Assembly (NCBI GenBank): GCA_013400115.1
Contig: VXBP01008282.1
Location: 923,781-987,780 of the forward strand
Direction of reading: 5' to 3'
From: Rhinopomastus cyanomelas
Taxonomy: Eukaryota > Chordata > Aves > Bucerotiformes > Rhinopomastidae
DNA length: 64,000 nt
Each line of letters starts with the position of its first letter. Positions within the stretch are counted from its first letter, which is position 1. Positions 1 through 13,747 of this stretch are shown piece after piece. The translations under genes and the position numbers were made by a program. The notes under the pieces were generated by a model that saw only the letters and a list, made by a program, of their open reading frames with translations, ran no database searches and had not been told where the DNA came from.

Positions 1-85
1 TCACTGGGAAGAAGTTCCTACTCACGTTGATGTGGAACTTCCCATGTTCCAGCTGACACCCACTGCCCCTCATCCTATCGTAGTA
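1..85 (-). mobile_element. CR1 LINE fragment, cut by window edge
   Basis: The plus strand reads GAAGAAGTTCCT, then GTTGATGTGGAAC and a run ending CCCCTCATCCTATC. This is the reverse complement of the CR1 region encoding HRRFHIN-RRNFF, seen in full at 46293-46550 and 50743-51405. Confidence 0.85.
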
Positions 86-1017
86 CCGGATTGCCAACAG
101 GATGTATTACAGGCGCAAAGCTCTAGGAAGTGGCGATGTCGCAGTTGGCTGCCGATGTCGCAGTTGGCTGCCCAGGTCGCAGTGGTCATTTGTTTTTGCA
201 TGCTTTTCTGGTGCAAAGACAACAGCGATGATCCAGAGACTCTAGAAGATAGTTCAATCCCTTTATAATCAGTACAACGCTATACTGGGAGGAATATTCT
301 GGTTCTAATGGGAAGAAATGCTGGTTTATAATTGCACGATGCCGTCGTATTTATCGCAGACACCATGCCTTCTCCTTTAAAGCCTTTTAAAGGACCGTGC
401 AAGCCACTTTTAAGTTACCAAACGTGGGACCTCTTGTACAAAACTGTGCCATCACATCAGCATGTAAGTGCACTCTGCATAAAAAAGGATGGGGATTGAT
501 TTAGGCCGCACTACGGAGCCAACCCCAGGCTGAGAGTAGCTTTATTCTCTGCTTGTTTTCTCAGCTTTTTATTCATTTGCAATGAGGGAGTGTGGTGCTT
601 TTTTGAAAATGACTCTCTTGATGAGGCCTCTGATTGTAAAGTACTTTCAAACTGGGAACTTCACCACCTTTGTTGCTGAGTGGATAACTTTGCCATTAAA
701 AAACGTGAACCTGCCTTCCACCAGCCCCTTTCCTTCTCCTCGTAACCATTCATGTGCATCGAAGGCAACTTTCCGTACTAGACTAGTCAGGGGAAGCTGG
801 CAGAAGGGTACCCACGTTCCAGTGCACTTGCATGATAGCAACAAACATTTTCATTGCCAGATGGTACTATTAGCAGCTCTCTAAATGCAACTTAAGCATT
901 TATCTAAACCATTTCATCTCTGCAGACCTCCTGTAGGCTTCCCATCCCAAATTGCCTCTACTTACAATTTCTCTACACCAAGCATGAAGATAGGAATCTC
1001 TATAATGAACTACAAAG
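86..1017. other. Intergenic, no gene seen
   Basis: Holds the 19-base tandem repeat; open frames are short and overlap on both strands. Confidence 0.7.
134..186. repeat. 19-base tandem repeat, about 2.7 copies
   Basis: CGATGTCGCAGTTGGCTGC occurs at 134-152 and again, identical, at 153-171, followed by a degraded partial copy (CCAGGTCGCAGTGG). Confidence 0.85.
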
Positions 1018-1190
1018 CATTGGAGCAGGCTGGCCAGGGGGGTTGTGGAGTCTCCTTCTCTGGAGATGTTTAAGACCAACCTGGACGTGTTCTTGTGTGA
1101 ATTGGTCCAGGTGATCCTGCTGTGGCAGGGGGATTGGACTAGATGATCTTTCGAGGTCCCTTCCAATCCCTAATGATTCTATGAGTCTAT
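1018..1190 (+). mobile_element. CR1 LINE 3' end
   Basis: Contains the TGGAGCAGGCTGGCCAGG start of the conserved 3' block, GTGATCCTGCTGTGGCAGG and TTCCAATCCCTAATG, and ends with the CR1 tail repeat ATTCTATGAGTCTATAG. Confidence 0.93.
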
Positions 1191-2445
1191 AGTCCAAAGT
1201 GGATCAAACTTAATGACAGATTTGTAGTGTGAATCTGTCCACAGAAATGCCTTAGTTTTTGGGCTTTTTCCCTTTTCCAAAAATACACAAGAACAGACCG
1301 TGTCATTGTAGGCTACTACTTGCTGCCCACAGTAGTTCTGCTCTTCTTTTGCCCAGCCTCAGCCCGCACTGACTTGCTCTCTCTGAAACTGAGCCATTTC
1401 CTTCCCTGCTCATGCTTTAGAATTTACCTTTCTCTTGCTGTTGTGCTGCCTACTACACTGGGGCTGTAGCTGTCAGTTCTTCAAATCAATGGTAATTTAC
1501 TAGTGAAAAAAAAAGATAGATACTTAACATTTTAGCAAAAGTTTGGGTAATATTTAGCACTTGAGTGTTAAAGGAAGTGAGAATTCAAATTGTCAGCACT
1601 TAGCACTTTCATTCATATTCACTAATCTCAGGAAATTATGTCCTGAGAAACCAGTACATACTTAAAATTGAAACAGGCAGTTTAAAAAAGAGCCTGCATG
1701 GCTTCGCGTTTGTCAGTGCTCGGAGGGGAGGTCGGTTATTTTTCTTTTACATACTAGGTTGGTGCTTGTAGCTCCTAATAATTTATTGGCACTTTGTCTG
1801 CAGCATCCCAGGACACAATCTCTCACAACCTATTATTGGAAGATGTTACCAAACTCTGTCAGATTTGGATGTGAGATTATGTTGTACATTATAAATTACA
1901 GCAGCAGATGTTCTTTTAAAAAGTTGTGGTTTCTTTAACTGATCTAGCTGATGAAACTTTGAGTCACTGTGGTGAGAGGCAAAATTGATGACAGGCTGAT
2001 TTAGTGCTGAACTTTTTAACCAACAGTTTGAAGAGATTAAGAGGTTGTCAGCGAGACAGCCAATCAAGAGACTTAAAGGGATTGATTTTAAAAGTTGTTT
2101 AAAATTAAAAACTAATGGATTGTTTTCTTTGAAAACTCTTGGAGTTGGGAACAACTGAATGGAAAGTCAGCCAGGAACAAACTTTTCACTTAATGCAGGG
2201 TTTTTTTCTTAGGCAGATTATTTCTGGGTGCCCATTATCTTGCTAATTTGCCTTGGAAATATGTAACTTGGACATTTCTTTGTGAACACGTGAATCAGCT
2301 AAGTTTCTTAGATATTTCTTCATCGCTGAAAGTTTTAAACCTTAACAACGAAGTTGTCTGTCAGGTCAATAGTCAGGAGTGTGTCTGAGTTTACAGATAA
2401 ATGTTGTAAATAAAATGTCTAATTGTCACTAAAAAAATAGTAATG
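1191..2445. other. Intergenic, no gene seen
   Basis: AT-moderate single-copy sequence; no repeat or coding signal recognised. Confidence 0.7.
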
Positions 2446-2546
2446 AATCATAGAATCATAGACTCAACGAATCATTAGAGATCAGAAGGGACCTTGAAAG
2501 ATCATCTAGTCCAAACCCCCACCACAGCAGGATCACCTAGACCAAG
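2446..2546 (-). mobile_element. CR1 LINE 3' end
   Basis: Starts with the inverted tail (ATCATAGAATCATAGA) and continues with GAAGGGACCTTGAAAGATCA and the CAGCAGGATCACCTAGACC block. Severely 5' truncated. Confidence 0.92.
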
Positions 2547-5500
2547 AAGAACTAGTAATGAAGAACAAAAATTACCATTAAAATGGTTTTTTTAAATACT
2601 TATTCAGTAAAATAAGTTAAAGTGTAGGAAATTTTAACCAGTAATGTCTGCATAGTTACAAAAGAAGGAAATTTCTTATCAGAAGATGTAGCCATGGAAG
2701 ACAGGATACAGGCAGAGTGATAATACGGGGGCCAAGGCAGCAAAGTTTCCAGTGTCACAAACAAACCCTGCCTTGATAATGATCCTGGAATTGCTCACCT
2801 GCAGGTCCAGTATTATTTTCTGCAAGTAGGAGCTCTACTCAGGCATAAAAATTGGGGACTGGAACTGCCTGAGGACTTCAGTCCTGGGTGACTCCACGCA
2901 GTGTCTTACGCTGCATGATCCAATGTCCCTAGCAGTACCCTCAGAACTGAAGTTGCTTCAACCTTTCCGTTACAAAACCGATGTTTTCAGCATCCTCTAG
3001 CTTTGCTAAAATCTGTCAGCCCTTCCTGAGGTCTGCTGAAATTTCCACCCACAATTTGACATTTCAATGTTTTGCTTGGAGCTGATTTTATTTAATTATT
3101 TTTGTGTGCACACGTGTATATTTTAAACAAAAGAGTGCAAGTAGAGGTCCTGTTTCTAAAATCAGGAGCAAGAAAAAACCCTGCACCTTGGTTCACCTTC
3201 AAAAGATCACTGTAGGTCGCTTGTTCAGATACTCTGATGCTCGTGGTCCTGTCAGAGGGAACTGAGGGCAGAACTTGGCTTCTCAGATCTCCAAGCACTG
3301 TCCTGTGCTGGCTCCCAGGCGATGGCCTGACTCGTGTGCACAGAACACACAAAGATATGGCCAAGAAGCAGGGGAAGGTAGCAGAAGCTTGAGCAACACA
3401 TTTCTAGAGTGAAAAGGGACCAGTATGAAGATAGAGTGATAACTGCAAAAGGAAGGCTAAAGGGTGAAAAGGAGGTTGGTGTGACCCCTGGGTGAGCAGG
3501 AAAATGCAAGGCGAAAGAGAAGAATGAGACACAAAAGCAGTTTAGTCGGATTAGACAGATTATAGAAAACAAGGACTGAAAGCAGGGGGACAGTGAACCT
3601 TGCTCTTCTGTGGTTAATAATTAGGTATGAAGTTATGAATTTCATAAGTGGACCAGGGGTTGGTCCACATCAATAGCAGACATCTGACACCACAAACTCT
3701 GTAGTTACAGAGGTCCTCTTCTAGACACAATCCTATTGTATTTCTTCCAGAGTAGAAACGTCTTTTTTGGTTAAACCAATAATTTCTCTGTGCCTGAGGT
3801 CTGCACCCACAGAGCAGGGCTAACACCACCATCTATCTTCACAGAACTTTGTGGAGATAAACTCATTAACTTTTGCTAGCATTCAGATGCTGTAGTAAGC
3901 ACACCGAAGCGCCGAAGCAGAAATCTGAAGTACTGCGGTGCATACTAAGAAAAGAGAGATCACACTTTGGATGACTAGTCAAATATTGAATAACTAATCA
4001 TTCATTAAAAGAGGCAGAGACTCTACAAAAATAGACAGGCTCAAGTAACAAAACAGCACCGCGATACTCGCGTGGAGGGGTTGAATCAACAGTGCTCGAA
4101 CTACAGAAGTTCCAGCAATAGAAGGATGTAGGTTTCACATGTGTGTTCTCTTTTTGGAACACACAGTGCATTATTCTCCAGCCCTGTCTTTATATGAAGA
4201 ACATACATGACCCACTACAGCAGAGTACATGTTTGGAAACCTTCCCTTTACTTATGCTCACAATGTACTTCCTTCAGCTCAGCAAGGAGCTTCTCCGATC
4301 TTACCCGTTGAGTTGGAGTCGCACATGAATATTCTACGAAGCACAAAAATTAGCCTGGCCCCCTATTTCCCACTTTTATTTTATCCATCAGATCACACTT
4401 CGTTCTCTCTTTGTCCCTATTTTAAAGGAGTGAAATGAAATACCGCGTAAAAGAAAATAAAGGGTTGAAAGGTAAAGTGCTGGTGCTAAGTAAGGAACAG
4501 CCATATGGGAAATGTAAATGATTCCCTGTGCATGAGATAGGAAGTGATGTAAAGCCCTGTGTTCCAGCCTGTGCTCACGCATGCAATGTACAGAGCAGCA
4601 AGGGAAAGGGGAGGGTATATATCTGTATGCCTGGGCCCTGTGCTTAAACACAAAGGGTGCTGAAGAGTACCATTAAATGTGATGCAGCTGGAAGCAGAGT
4701 GGGGCTCTTTCTAATAATATATCTGTATTCCTACAATTATCATCTCCAGCCTACCCCTACTGCCGCGCCGCAGCTACAGCGGCTCTGTGAAGTTTTCATT
4801 AATGCAGGGTTTAACCAACTTATTTGCTATAAATTCCACTGTTCTTTATTTCATGCTTATATAATGCAACCGCTTTTGCATCCTGCCACCATTCACCACA
4901 AAGGGAATGTAAATTATTGCAGCGTGAAAGCAAAGCTTCATCTTGTAGTTCACTAACCAGTAGATTATTTAGGTCTCCACGTTCCTTAATCACTTTCAGA
5001 TTACAACAGAGTAGAGTAATAAATAGGACTTGCAAATATTTTGGCAGGACATATGCTCCCCCATCCATTATGCCTCCCAGAGCACTCCATAACGCTGTCC
5101 CCTGTGCTGTTAGCCAGCCAAAGCCGAGGCGGCGCTGCCACTTGGGATCTTGAGTCAGCTCAGGACCCCCCAGACTGAGCTGTGCCATCACCCTCCACCC
5201 GTGACGTTGCTATCATTATCACTCACTGTTCCTGACACTTCCATGCCATCTGACTTCCCGTGCTGCACGGCAGTTTTCAGCGGTCTTCATCCAAGTGCTG
5301 TGAGACCCACCACCCAAGAGCTTCAAAGGGTGTATGTAATGCACTCAGATGTGTTCCCACACTGCCCACCGAGCTGAATAGAACTGAGACAGTCAGGACA
5401 GAGTGACTGAGGGGTAGGACACCTGGGTAAGTATCCAAAATAGTCATCTCTAAAGCAGGGATCAGACATGGCCACGGAGTGGGTAAATCCTTGGCCACTG

Positions 5501-8500
5501 CCATCTGTGGTCAGAGCGTTCCTGTACCTGCCAGAAATCTGCCTGGTACTGAAGCCTCAAGCCCATGTTAGACAATAAGGCTTAGACCACCAAATAACTT
5601 GGAAATCTCAAGCATGATTTAAGTAGTTCTAAAACACCAGGGCAGTTGCCAAGTCCGTACACTCAAAAAGCTGCCAGAGGTGGGCTCTGGAGACTCTCTG
5701 AGCTGTAACTCAGCCATGCTGGTCTGTGGAGCGCTTGGTGCGTGAGTCAAGTGCTTTGTGCCCGCTGCTTGAGGTTGTTTAGTCTAAGACACAAAGGTCA
5801 TAAAACAGGATGTGATGCATTTGTCCAGAATAGCTGGTATACAATCACCTCTTGGGGTGTGGACAAAGCAGGGACAATTGTGTAGAAGCCCTAAAAATGT
5901 AGACCTACCACAGCCCAGTAAGAAGCAGTCTGCAAACCACAGACTCTCCAGTTAAATTAAAACTGCTTACTCAGGCACTTAGCTTCAAGATCTGTGGCAA
6001 CAAGCATTTTGTAGGGACTTTACATCGCTGTTTCACGGGCGATGCGTGGACCTTAGGACATGCAGCCTGGAAAAAGTATAAGATAATAAAACCACTAACC
6101 TGTGAGTTCTTAATGTTACTGAGTTTGTGTCTGATAACACAACCCCTAACATCCTATGATCCTATGAACACAAACTGGTTTTTAAATGGTGTGTGACAGA
6201 CAGAGATCCAAAGGGAATGTAGTGGAATGTCGGGTTCCTTAAAGGTTCACACGACTCAGGTACAGAGAACCTTTTCAGTCTTTAAAAAACTTAGTTGGGG
6301 TTAAGGAGATGGTTTCTTTTTCATTCTGCTGAGAATAGCTGCAAGACAGAGAGCACAGGCGCTTGTGTGTTTGTTTGAGCTTAGCTGGTGTAAACTTTCC
6401 CCCAGAATTTCCTCTACTCTCCGGCTGAGCCAAATCCTCAGGCTGTTAATGAAATGCGATGCAGTTCAGCTCCTGAGTGGCCACTGGGAATAGTGGGTGC
6501 AACTCTGAAATCTTGGCAGCTCCCTTTCTGTGGCTCAAGTGTCCCTTCCTGTCCCTGCACCTTTTCCGCTGGGAATGTTATCCCATGGTCGATGCACAAA
6601 GCAGTTTGGGATCCATTTCTGTAATCACAGAGCCATGGGTGAAAGCTGTTTGTGGGAAAACCAAAGACACTGAGCCCAAGAGGACAAGCGTGTGACCAGA
6701 TCCCACATCCAAAGCAAGGCCTGTGTCCTGAGCATCTTCCTAGCCCAGATTTAGCCATCAGTTTCAGGTAATCAGCCGCAGCCGTTTGGCAAATCTACGG
6801 TAGACTAGGATGCTGCAGTGTGTTTTCTGTTCAGAAACAGTAACTCTGCTCTTCAGTTGGGTTTTAAATGTCTTCCTAGTCCCGACATAATCCTAGCTGC
6901 AGGCTTTGTTGAACCAACTGGTGTTTATTTTGAAAACTGACATCTTAATCCCAGTAATCCCACGGCTCCTTGTAGGTCATTATCTCACCAGCAACACAGT
7001 GACCACTACACGGGGAGGTGGACAGGGTAAAGAACCTTCACCTGGTAACGTTGGGAGCGGCGCGGTTTTGTTTGGATCGCTGTGAAAGTTGTATACACGT
7101 TTCTGTTTCCCACCCCACTCATCAGTTGTTTGTAACAGTGCTAGAAAAGATTCTCTCCTGGCTGGAGCCCAGCAGATTGGTGCTCAGCTTGAGAGGAACA
7201 GTATTATTTAACTTTGAAAATATTTATTGATTCATGTTTTAATTAGCAGTAAAAAGCATTTTGTTTATTTTCAGAACGTTTTTCCCCTTCACATTTAAGG
7301 GCAAATTCTACTCGTTTTGTGTTTCACTTGCATAAAGGTGACATTTTCATAGATGCCTGCTTGGCACAAGGCAGAATCATGTACTTGGTATCCTGCCCTT
7401 GCTTTTTGGAAGATCCAGAATTGGCAGCTATGGTTATGCGTAGGGGGTTTTTGCTCTCTCTATAATTTGCTACCCAGATCAAATATGGGAATTTTTAACC
7501 CATATTTTGTGCGTTTACCGCATTTTTTACATTTGTAGGTGTTTTTCCTGTAATATGCTTTGTTCTGACATTTAAACACAGAACAGAAATGTTTTAAATG
7601 CTTCAGCTTAAAATACCAGTCATCGTGTTTCTAAGTTTGTGCAGCACATTCCAATGAATAGTTAACATTTTGGGTCCCAAAATACTCTCTACAAAGCACC
7701 ATTTGATGGAGAAGCCAGGAAAAAATGGTGGCAAGTAAATCCAGGTTTAAATGATCCTGCATTCTGGTCCAAAACCCCGCATCTTGTCTGTGTCAGCAGC
7801 ATTTAGATTAGGAACTTTTAACAATGTCACTGATGTTACTGGTGCTCGCGATGAATACCAAGTGCCGACAGAAAGTATTAATTATTGTCATTGTAGGCTT
7901 GGAAATTGAAGCAATGTTATTTTATAACACAAATGCTTCCATGCGTCCAACACAGCTTCTGAAACAGTGGAACGAGGCAAAATATTCATGAGGAAGACGT
8001 TATTTATTTGTTTTCAGCGACAACAAAAAAAGGAATCTATTTTCTAATCTGCAATTGATTTAGAAGAAGATAATGGCATCTTCAGAGTGGTGCAATTTCA
8101 TTATTCATGGTGGGGTTATTTACAGAGACTTGAGAAAGATGTCATTTCATACCCAGATTCTCACGCGTGAACAGCAGAAGCAGCGATACGGCCAGTGGGA
8201 GCTGGGAAGTTTGGGCACGTTAGGGGTTTTATGATCAGATAAATATTTTTAATCATTCTTCACATATCAGGAACGCGATGCTCGGGCAAGTGAAGGCATG
8301 TGCTTTGGATGCCGCAAGTCCGAGCGCTGCGGAAGGAGCTCTGGTGGCCTGTGCTGCCTTGTTGCAATCCACAGCAGACTTGTTTCTCTGCTCCTTGTTT
8401 CCAATGTAGAAGACATGAGAAAAAGTTAACGTGCAAGCCCAGGCCTCAGTTTGTCCTCTCCAAACCACAACATGCTGCATTAACCCCTTGATGGCTGTTT

Positions 8501-11500
8501 AAATACATGGGTCAGGATGTGCAATGCAGGGATCCTCTTCCACGACCAGCTTCCCTGACAAGGTGTCAAGCACTAGCAGAGAAACAGAGAAGATAACTAG
8601 GGTTAATAAGGGCTCTTCCTTTCTTCATTGCTATGACAAAGGATACAGATGACAGCTGTTTACAGAGCAGACCTCCAGTGAGTTGAACTCCACACTCAAA
8701 CTGTCTGCAGAGGAGTTCCCACAACTCTGTGAGTCTTCAAGTGCCTGTTCACAGGAAAGGATGATCTCCACAGCAGTGATGCTAGAAGGGTTGGTAGGTC
8801 TCCACCATCACTGCACCTTGCTGTGAGAGAATCCAGAGCAAGAACCAGGGTGTGTGATGCCAGTTCTCAGAGCTCCTCGATTCACGAACGGAGGGCTGCC
8901 CTTTAACTCATGCAGTTAGACTCAGCTTTTTAGCACTTTGGTGAAACAATGTGTGCGTTTGAGTTAATTAATGAATATATTAGTCTCGTTTTTATTCACT
9001 GGGTGGGAAGTCCCTCTAAAACACATCACTCAAAATCCTTGAAATTCCACGTGTATTTCTTTTCTGTAGACAGTCTCTGTATATCAGAGAAAAAAGAGCG
9101 TTGCTTGTTTCCTGACCAGCAGGACAGTACCTCCTCTCAAGGCTTTCCCTTGCTCATCTCCCCACTCCAACCTCAGATATTTCTAACATTCTGTCGGTAC
9201 CTTTGTCTAGCAGAAAGGTTCCAAAACTGCCATTCAAAGTGTTTCTCTCCCCACAGATGGGAACAGATCTATTATCCATAGCATCACCAGTCTTTGTCAG
9301 CCAATCTGTCAGCTATGAAGTCATAAATTACAGCATCCAAAAAGTCTTTCTGTTCATACTTCTCCACCATTATTTTTTAAAAATATTTTTAAAATATTTA
9401 TTTCCATCAATATAAATACAAATCTGAATTTAGTATTTCTTACAGAGAAATTCCTCTGATTCCACCGTAAATCCCTGATGCTGGTGATGGACTGGGATAA
9501 TCATGGGGATTAGTAGATTACTAGAAACAAATAGCACGATTTAGCAGTTTACAGTCTCTCTCAGCAAAGCGTTTAGATGAGAGGAAGGGGTATTTTGTAC
9601 CTTTGAAAGAGTTTTAGTCACGCTGCTCAACCTCATGCAGTCGCACACCTAACACACACACAAGCGGAACCAACGGTGTTAACGCACAGGCCCATGCAGT
9701 CACCATCCCATCAGTGCCAGAGCGTGAGCTTTGTGACTGCTGTCACTCCTGGAAACGATATTTGGGGTCACCCAGTCCAACGCTCTGCCAGCACACAGCC
9801 GAGCATCATGTATGTACACCCTGACCAAACCCTTGGAACCAGCTAAACATCTCGCCTGCACTTCAGGCAGGGTGTTCTTGGTGTTCACACAGGCTTAGTC
9901 CTACATCGGGACATCTAGCTGAACATCATCTGCCCTCACTAATCAAGGCAATCTCTATCAGTTCTTCACTCTAACATCCACCCCCATCATCCCAGTATTT
10001 GTCCTCACTGGCTTAGGTGTGTGGTATGAATTTCTCTTCAGCTAAAATAATCCTAACAGTTTCTTGTGCTGTGGCATCAGCAGGTAAATAGCTCTTCTGG
10101 AAATACCTTCATTTAACACGAAGTTACTATAGGCTTGCAGTTGTCTTTTCTTTGGTGGCAAAAATATGAATCAATTCAATTTAACAAGGACTTTTCTTCC
10201 CTTAATATCTCCAAATAACCATATCTCATGCACGTTTAATCCCGTTTCTCAGATTTCAGACCCTAGTATCTTAGTGTGTTTCTGTGCAACATTTTGATTA
10301 GGGCTGGTTTTATGTTTGTGTCGTTGGCCACTTTCAAAACTAGTTTATATTTTTGGCCAGTATTTTTAATGAAAATGGACCCCATGCCAGTCCCAGGGAA
10401 AACTGGTGATCTGTGACTTTAACCATTTGCTTTCAGTCCAGTTCATTCTTTTATCAGTCCTACATCTCCTTTACTCATTTTCCTGTTATTGTGCCTCTCC
10501 CGTTAAGTTAATTACTAGTTAAGATAACCTCAGATTGTTTACATAACCTGCTACATTTCTACATGGAAATGAGTCTGATGATTGCTTTGTAGAAATGCAG
10601 TGGCTTGAAGAAAGTCTGCACTGTTCTTGTGTCCTGCTAACCTTAATTGTGGTCTTCAGTCCTAGAGGCCCTTGGTCCTTTGTCTTTCTTGCTCTATGCT
10701 CTCTTTTTCCATTGTCCTCCATATCATTCTCGTTTGACCTCTTTCACTGTCCCAGAGTGCTAAATTCTGTCTTACAAGTCCCTTCTTCTTGACCCTATTC
10801 ACATTTCTCTTCCAAGCTAAACTCCAGACTGCCTTTTCTTCCTGAACCACGTAGCTGGTGTCATTCTGCTCCTTCCATGGCTTCTCACCACTGACAGCTG
10901 TGAGGAGAAAGGAAGGAAGGAAGGTGGCAGAGCAGAGACAATCAGTATAAACAAACATACAGGAAAAATACTGAAGAGCACAAAAAAACCCCACACATCA
11001 CAGATTTTTATGTCACAGAGCAACAAACCCATTTTCCACCAAGTTTCTCTTCTGATGTTGGTGACACCTGTATTTTATTTGGGGGATGACATACTTACAA
11101 ACCACAAGGTCTGTCAAGAACGTGACTTCCTCCCTGTGGGACAAGAGTTTTAGGACTACGACAACTTTATCAATATGAGTTTGCTTACAAAGGGTCACAA
11201 GAATTCTGGAAAAGGGATTTTTCTTGCCATTTATCAAGCCTGTGAATCTGTAGCCTCTTAGATTTACACAACGGAGAAGAAAAAATTGCCAGTTGGTAAT
11301 TGTCTAATATATAGAGAGAGAGAGAGATTAGTGACACTTATGTGTGTAGGCACATGTACATATGAATAAAATTGATATTCCTGAATTCACTGCTCTGAAA
11401 AAGTTAGCAAGTTCCACGTGTACCTCCACATTCAGAACTCAGTAACAGACCACGGCGTGATTTTCACAGTACTGAAACATTATATGGCCAAAGAAAGAAA

Positions 11501-11663
11501 TGTCGACCCCGTCACGTGTTTTTAAATTTTATTTCTTGAGGTGTTTAATCTAGTTGCAGTATGAAGTCCTGGCCTCTGTCAGGATACTTTAAATAAGAGT
11601 ATATGAACTATGATATGTGATGTGTGGCTATCAAGAAGACACTTCAGAAGTGGTGTTTGTTTG
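2547..11663. other. Intergenic stretch almost free of recognisable repeats
   Basis: Nine kilobases with no CR1 that I can see, in contrast to the rest of the window. Open frames are up to about 125 codons, overlap on both strands and show no family similarity. The segment 7900-8200, with runs such as TGGTGCAATTTCATTATTCA, and CTTAATCCCAGTAATCCC near 6943 (paired TAATCC-type sites) could be regulatory, but nothing proves it. Confidence 0.6.
11313..11326. repeat. AG dinucleotide microsatellite
   Basis: Seven AG units following a TATATA run. Confidence 0.8.
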
Positions 11664-11742
11664 CTGCTACTGGCAATGTCATTGTGGACTAGAGGACCTT
11701 TCGAGGTTCCTTCCAATCCCTGATGTCCTGTGATTCTGTGAT
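11664..11742 (+). mobile_element. CR1 LINE 3' end, short
   Basis: GGACTAGAGGACCTTTCGAG, CCTTCCAATCCCTGATG and a GTGATTCTGTGAT tail; the 5' limit is uncertain. Confidence 0.85.
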
Positions 11743-12216
11743 CGTAATAGCCAGTGAACTGGGTTGATTTATACAGATAGTAGAGGAGGAACAATTCTAT
11801 TGTGTAATTCTGGATTCTAGTTTAAAAGCAACACTCTAGCCCAGGGGTCCTCAAACCCGCGAGCCCCTGCTCTAGCCAATCTGGTCTGTAGTAAACTTGG
11901 AGGAAACCACCATCAAATGGAACCAGTTTCATTATTATTCGCTTTGTGCAGGCATTGGACAGGCAACCTCACAAAGTAAAGGCAGCCTCTCCTCTCTCCT
12001 TGAGTTACTGAAGCAAGGGCTGAAAACTCCTGAGCCTTCAGGGTTAAGTAGAACAGTAAGGCAGTGTCAGTGGCAACCCCTTCTTCTGAAACACACTCAG
12101 TGCAGTCCTCTGGCAGGAGGAGTCTTCTGAACTTCGAGGCATTACACTGGCTAACTAAATGGAGTAACAACTCAGAGACATGCAAACGGAGGCTACAGCT
12201 GTAATTAGGAGACATA

Positions 12217-12684
12217 ATGTGTGTGATTTGGGCACTTTTGTGGATCCTTTGGAACTGGAAGTCTGTGATTAACGCTATACAAGCTAAAATAATTCCAGCC
12301 AATATAGAACAGTTGGAGAAATATCTGTATTCCCTCGCAAAAGATGGAAGAGAGGACCGAAAACATCGTGTGGTGGCACTGGACTACTACAGGGTGATTG
12401 TTCCGTTGAAGTGTGAAACAAATGGAGGACACAGAAACATTCTGAACTTTGCTGAACCGCAGTCTGAGGGTCTTGGCTTACGAATACGTACGAGAAGCCT
12501 GCACTGCAGTAAATGAAATACAACCTTCCCCAAAGGAAAGAAAACACAAGAAATGGAGAAGAAAGAGCATGAGAAGTACCCAGTTACAGAAAGAGCAAGC
12601 AGGCATGATTTGTTTGTTCCTAAATACAGGGCCATTCCTTCAACAAGGCTTCAGTCCCAAATGTCTTCTTACCGATTCCTGTGA
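12217..12684 (+). pseudogene. Doubtful: open frame interrupted by one TGA, no recognised family
   Basis: From ATG at 12217 the frame runs 99 codons to a TGA at 12514-12516, then continues in the same frame for 55 codons to the next stop at 12682-12684. The second part is lysine- and glutamate-rich (KGKKTQEMEKKEHEKYPVTE). I do not recognise either part, no splice sites or upstream exons are evident, and three antisense frames are also open here. It may be a decayed coding fragment or simple chance; chance is more likely. Confidence 0.12.
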
Positions 12685-13747
12685 TCTCCGCGGGATAGAG
12701 TTGGATGTTAAAGATAGAACAGCAACATAAAATTTAAACCCAACATTTTCTACACTGATATGCACTGAGACTACTAACTTTGGCCTCAGGCAAGTGCAGA
12801 GATCCAGCCCAGGAGAACATTTGTACTTTAATTCTGCTAATATTTGCCAACCTCCATTTTCTTCCCTTTTAACTCCTCTGCTATAAATTAACACGTACGA
12901 TCGTCTGCTCGGTAATCAAACTACCACCGTGATTTCTATTATCAGGGCTAGGATTTACTTATAGGGCTGCCTGCCGGATGCCTGCACAGAATGAATAATA
13001 ATGACAACTGGTTCTTTTTGATTCTGTAAGTAAATGTATATCCTAAACCGACTTTTACATTTGGAACATCGCGTCAGCTTTTACTACCTGATCCCTAAGT
13101 ATTTCTTCAAAGTCTTAATAATTCTGTGAGAACATCTCTTAGTACTTTCCCTGAAAGGCAGCTGTTTGTTGCTATCAACTAGCACCTCTCTTTAAAAAAC
13201 CAAACATCCTTCCTTAATTCTGTTGCAATAGTCTCTTAGAAAGAAGTAGCTTCTTCCTTCAGCTGTGTATCACGCATTTGGAAAAGGATGAAAGGAAGAA
13301 AACAACGTTTACTCCTTTTATTTTTCTTTTGTCATCACAGTTTTTCCTGAAGGGGTGTGAAAATTCGTGTTATCTCACATATATGATAGAGTCAACCAAT
13401 TCTAGAGAAGCCAACAGCTGTATTCGTTGTCTCTTGTTCTTCCCTCTTTGAAAACAGGATTTCATTTTACATCGCAGCTCAGAATTTTTTTAAAGTAGTA
13501 GGTCAGTTCCCCTTTCAATGGGGTGTGTTTCAGAACACTTCTCTGCATTCCCACAGAGAAGGCAGAAATGTGCCTTCAGTTAGTCCATAAATGCCCTCTG
13601 GTGACTATCTAAAAAAATGCAAGCAAGCCCTCCTGGGAGACAGCTGCTTCTGCAAAACCCTCTGCAGCAGTCCAGCCAACTGATGTGGAAACCACGACAG
13701 AAAGTAAGCAAACAGAAACTTTGGAGATCAAGCTTCCATGCTTAGTG

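Noticed and set aside
6148..6168. CATCCTATGATCCTATGAAC as a CR1 tail
   Set aside because: No CR1 body on either side, so the resemblance to the tail repeat is not enough.
11835..11880. GGGGTCCTCAAAC-type motif resembling the end of a hAT-related repeat
   Set aside because: Too short, and no matching second terminus or target duplication was found.
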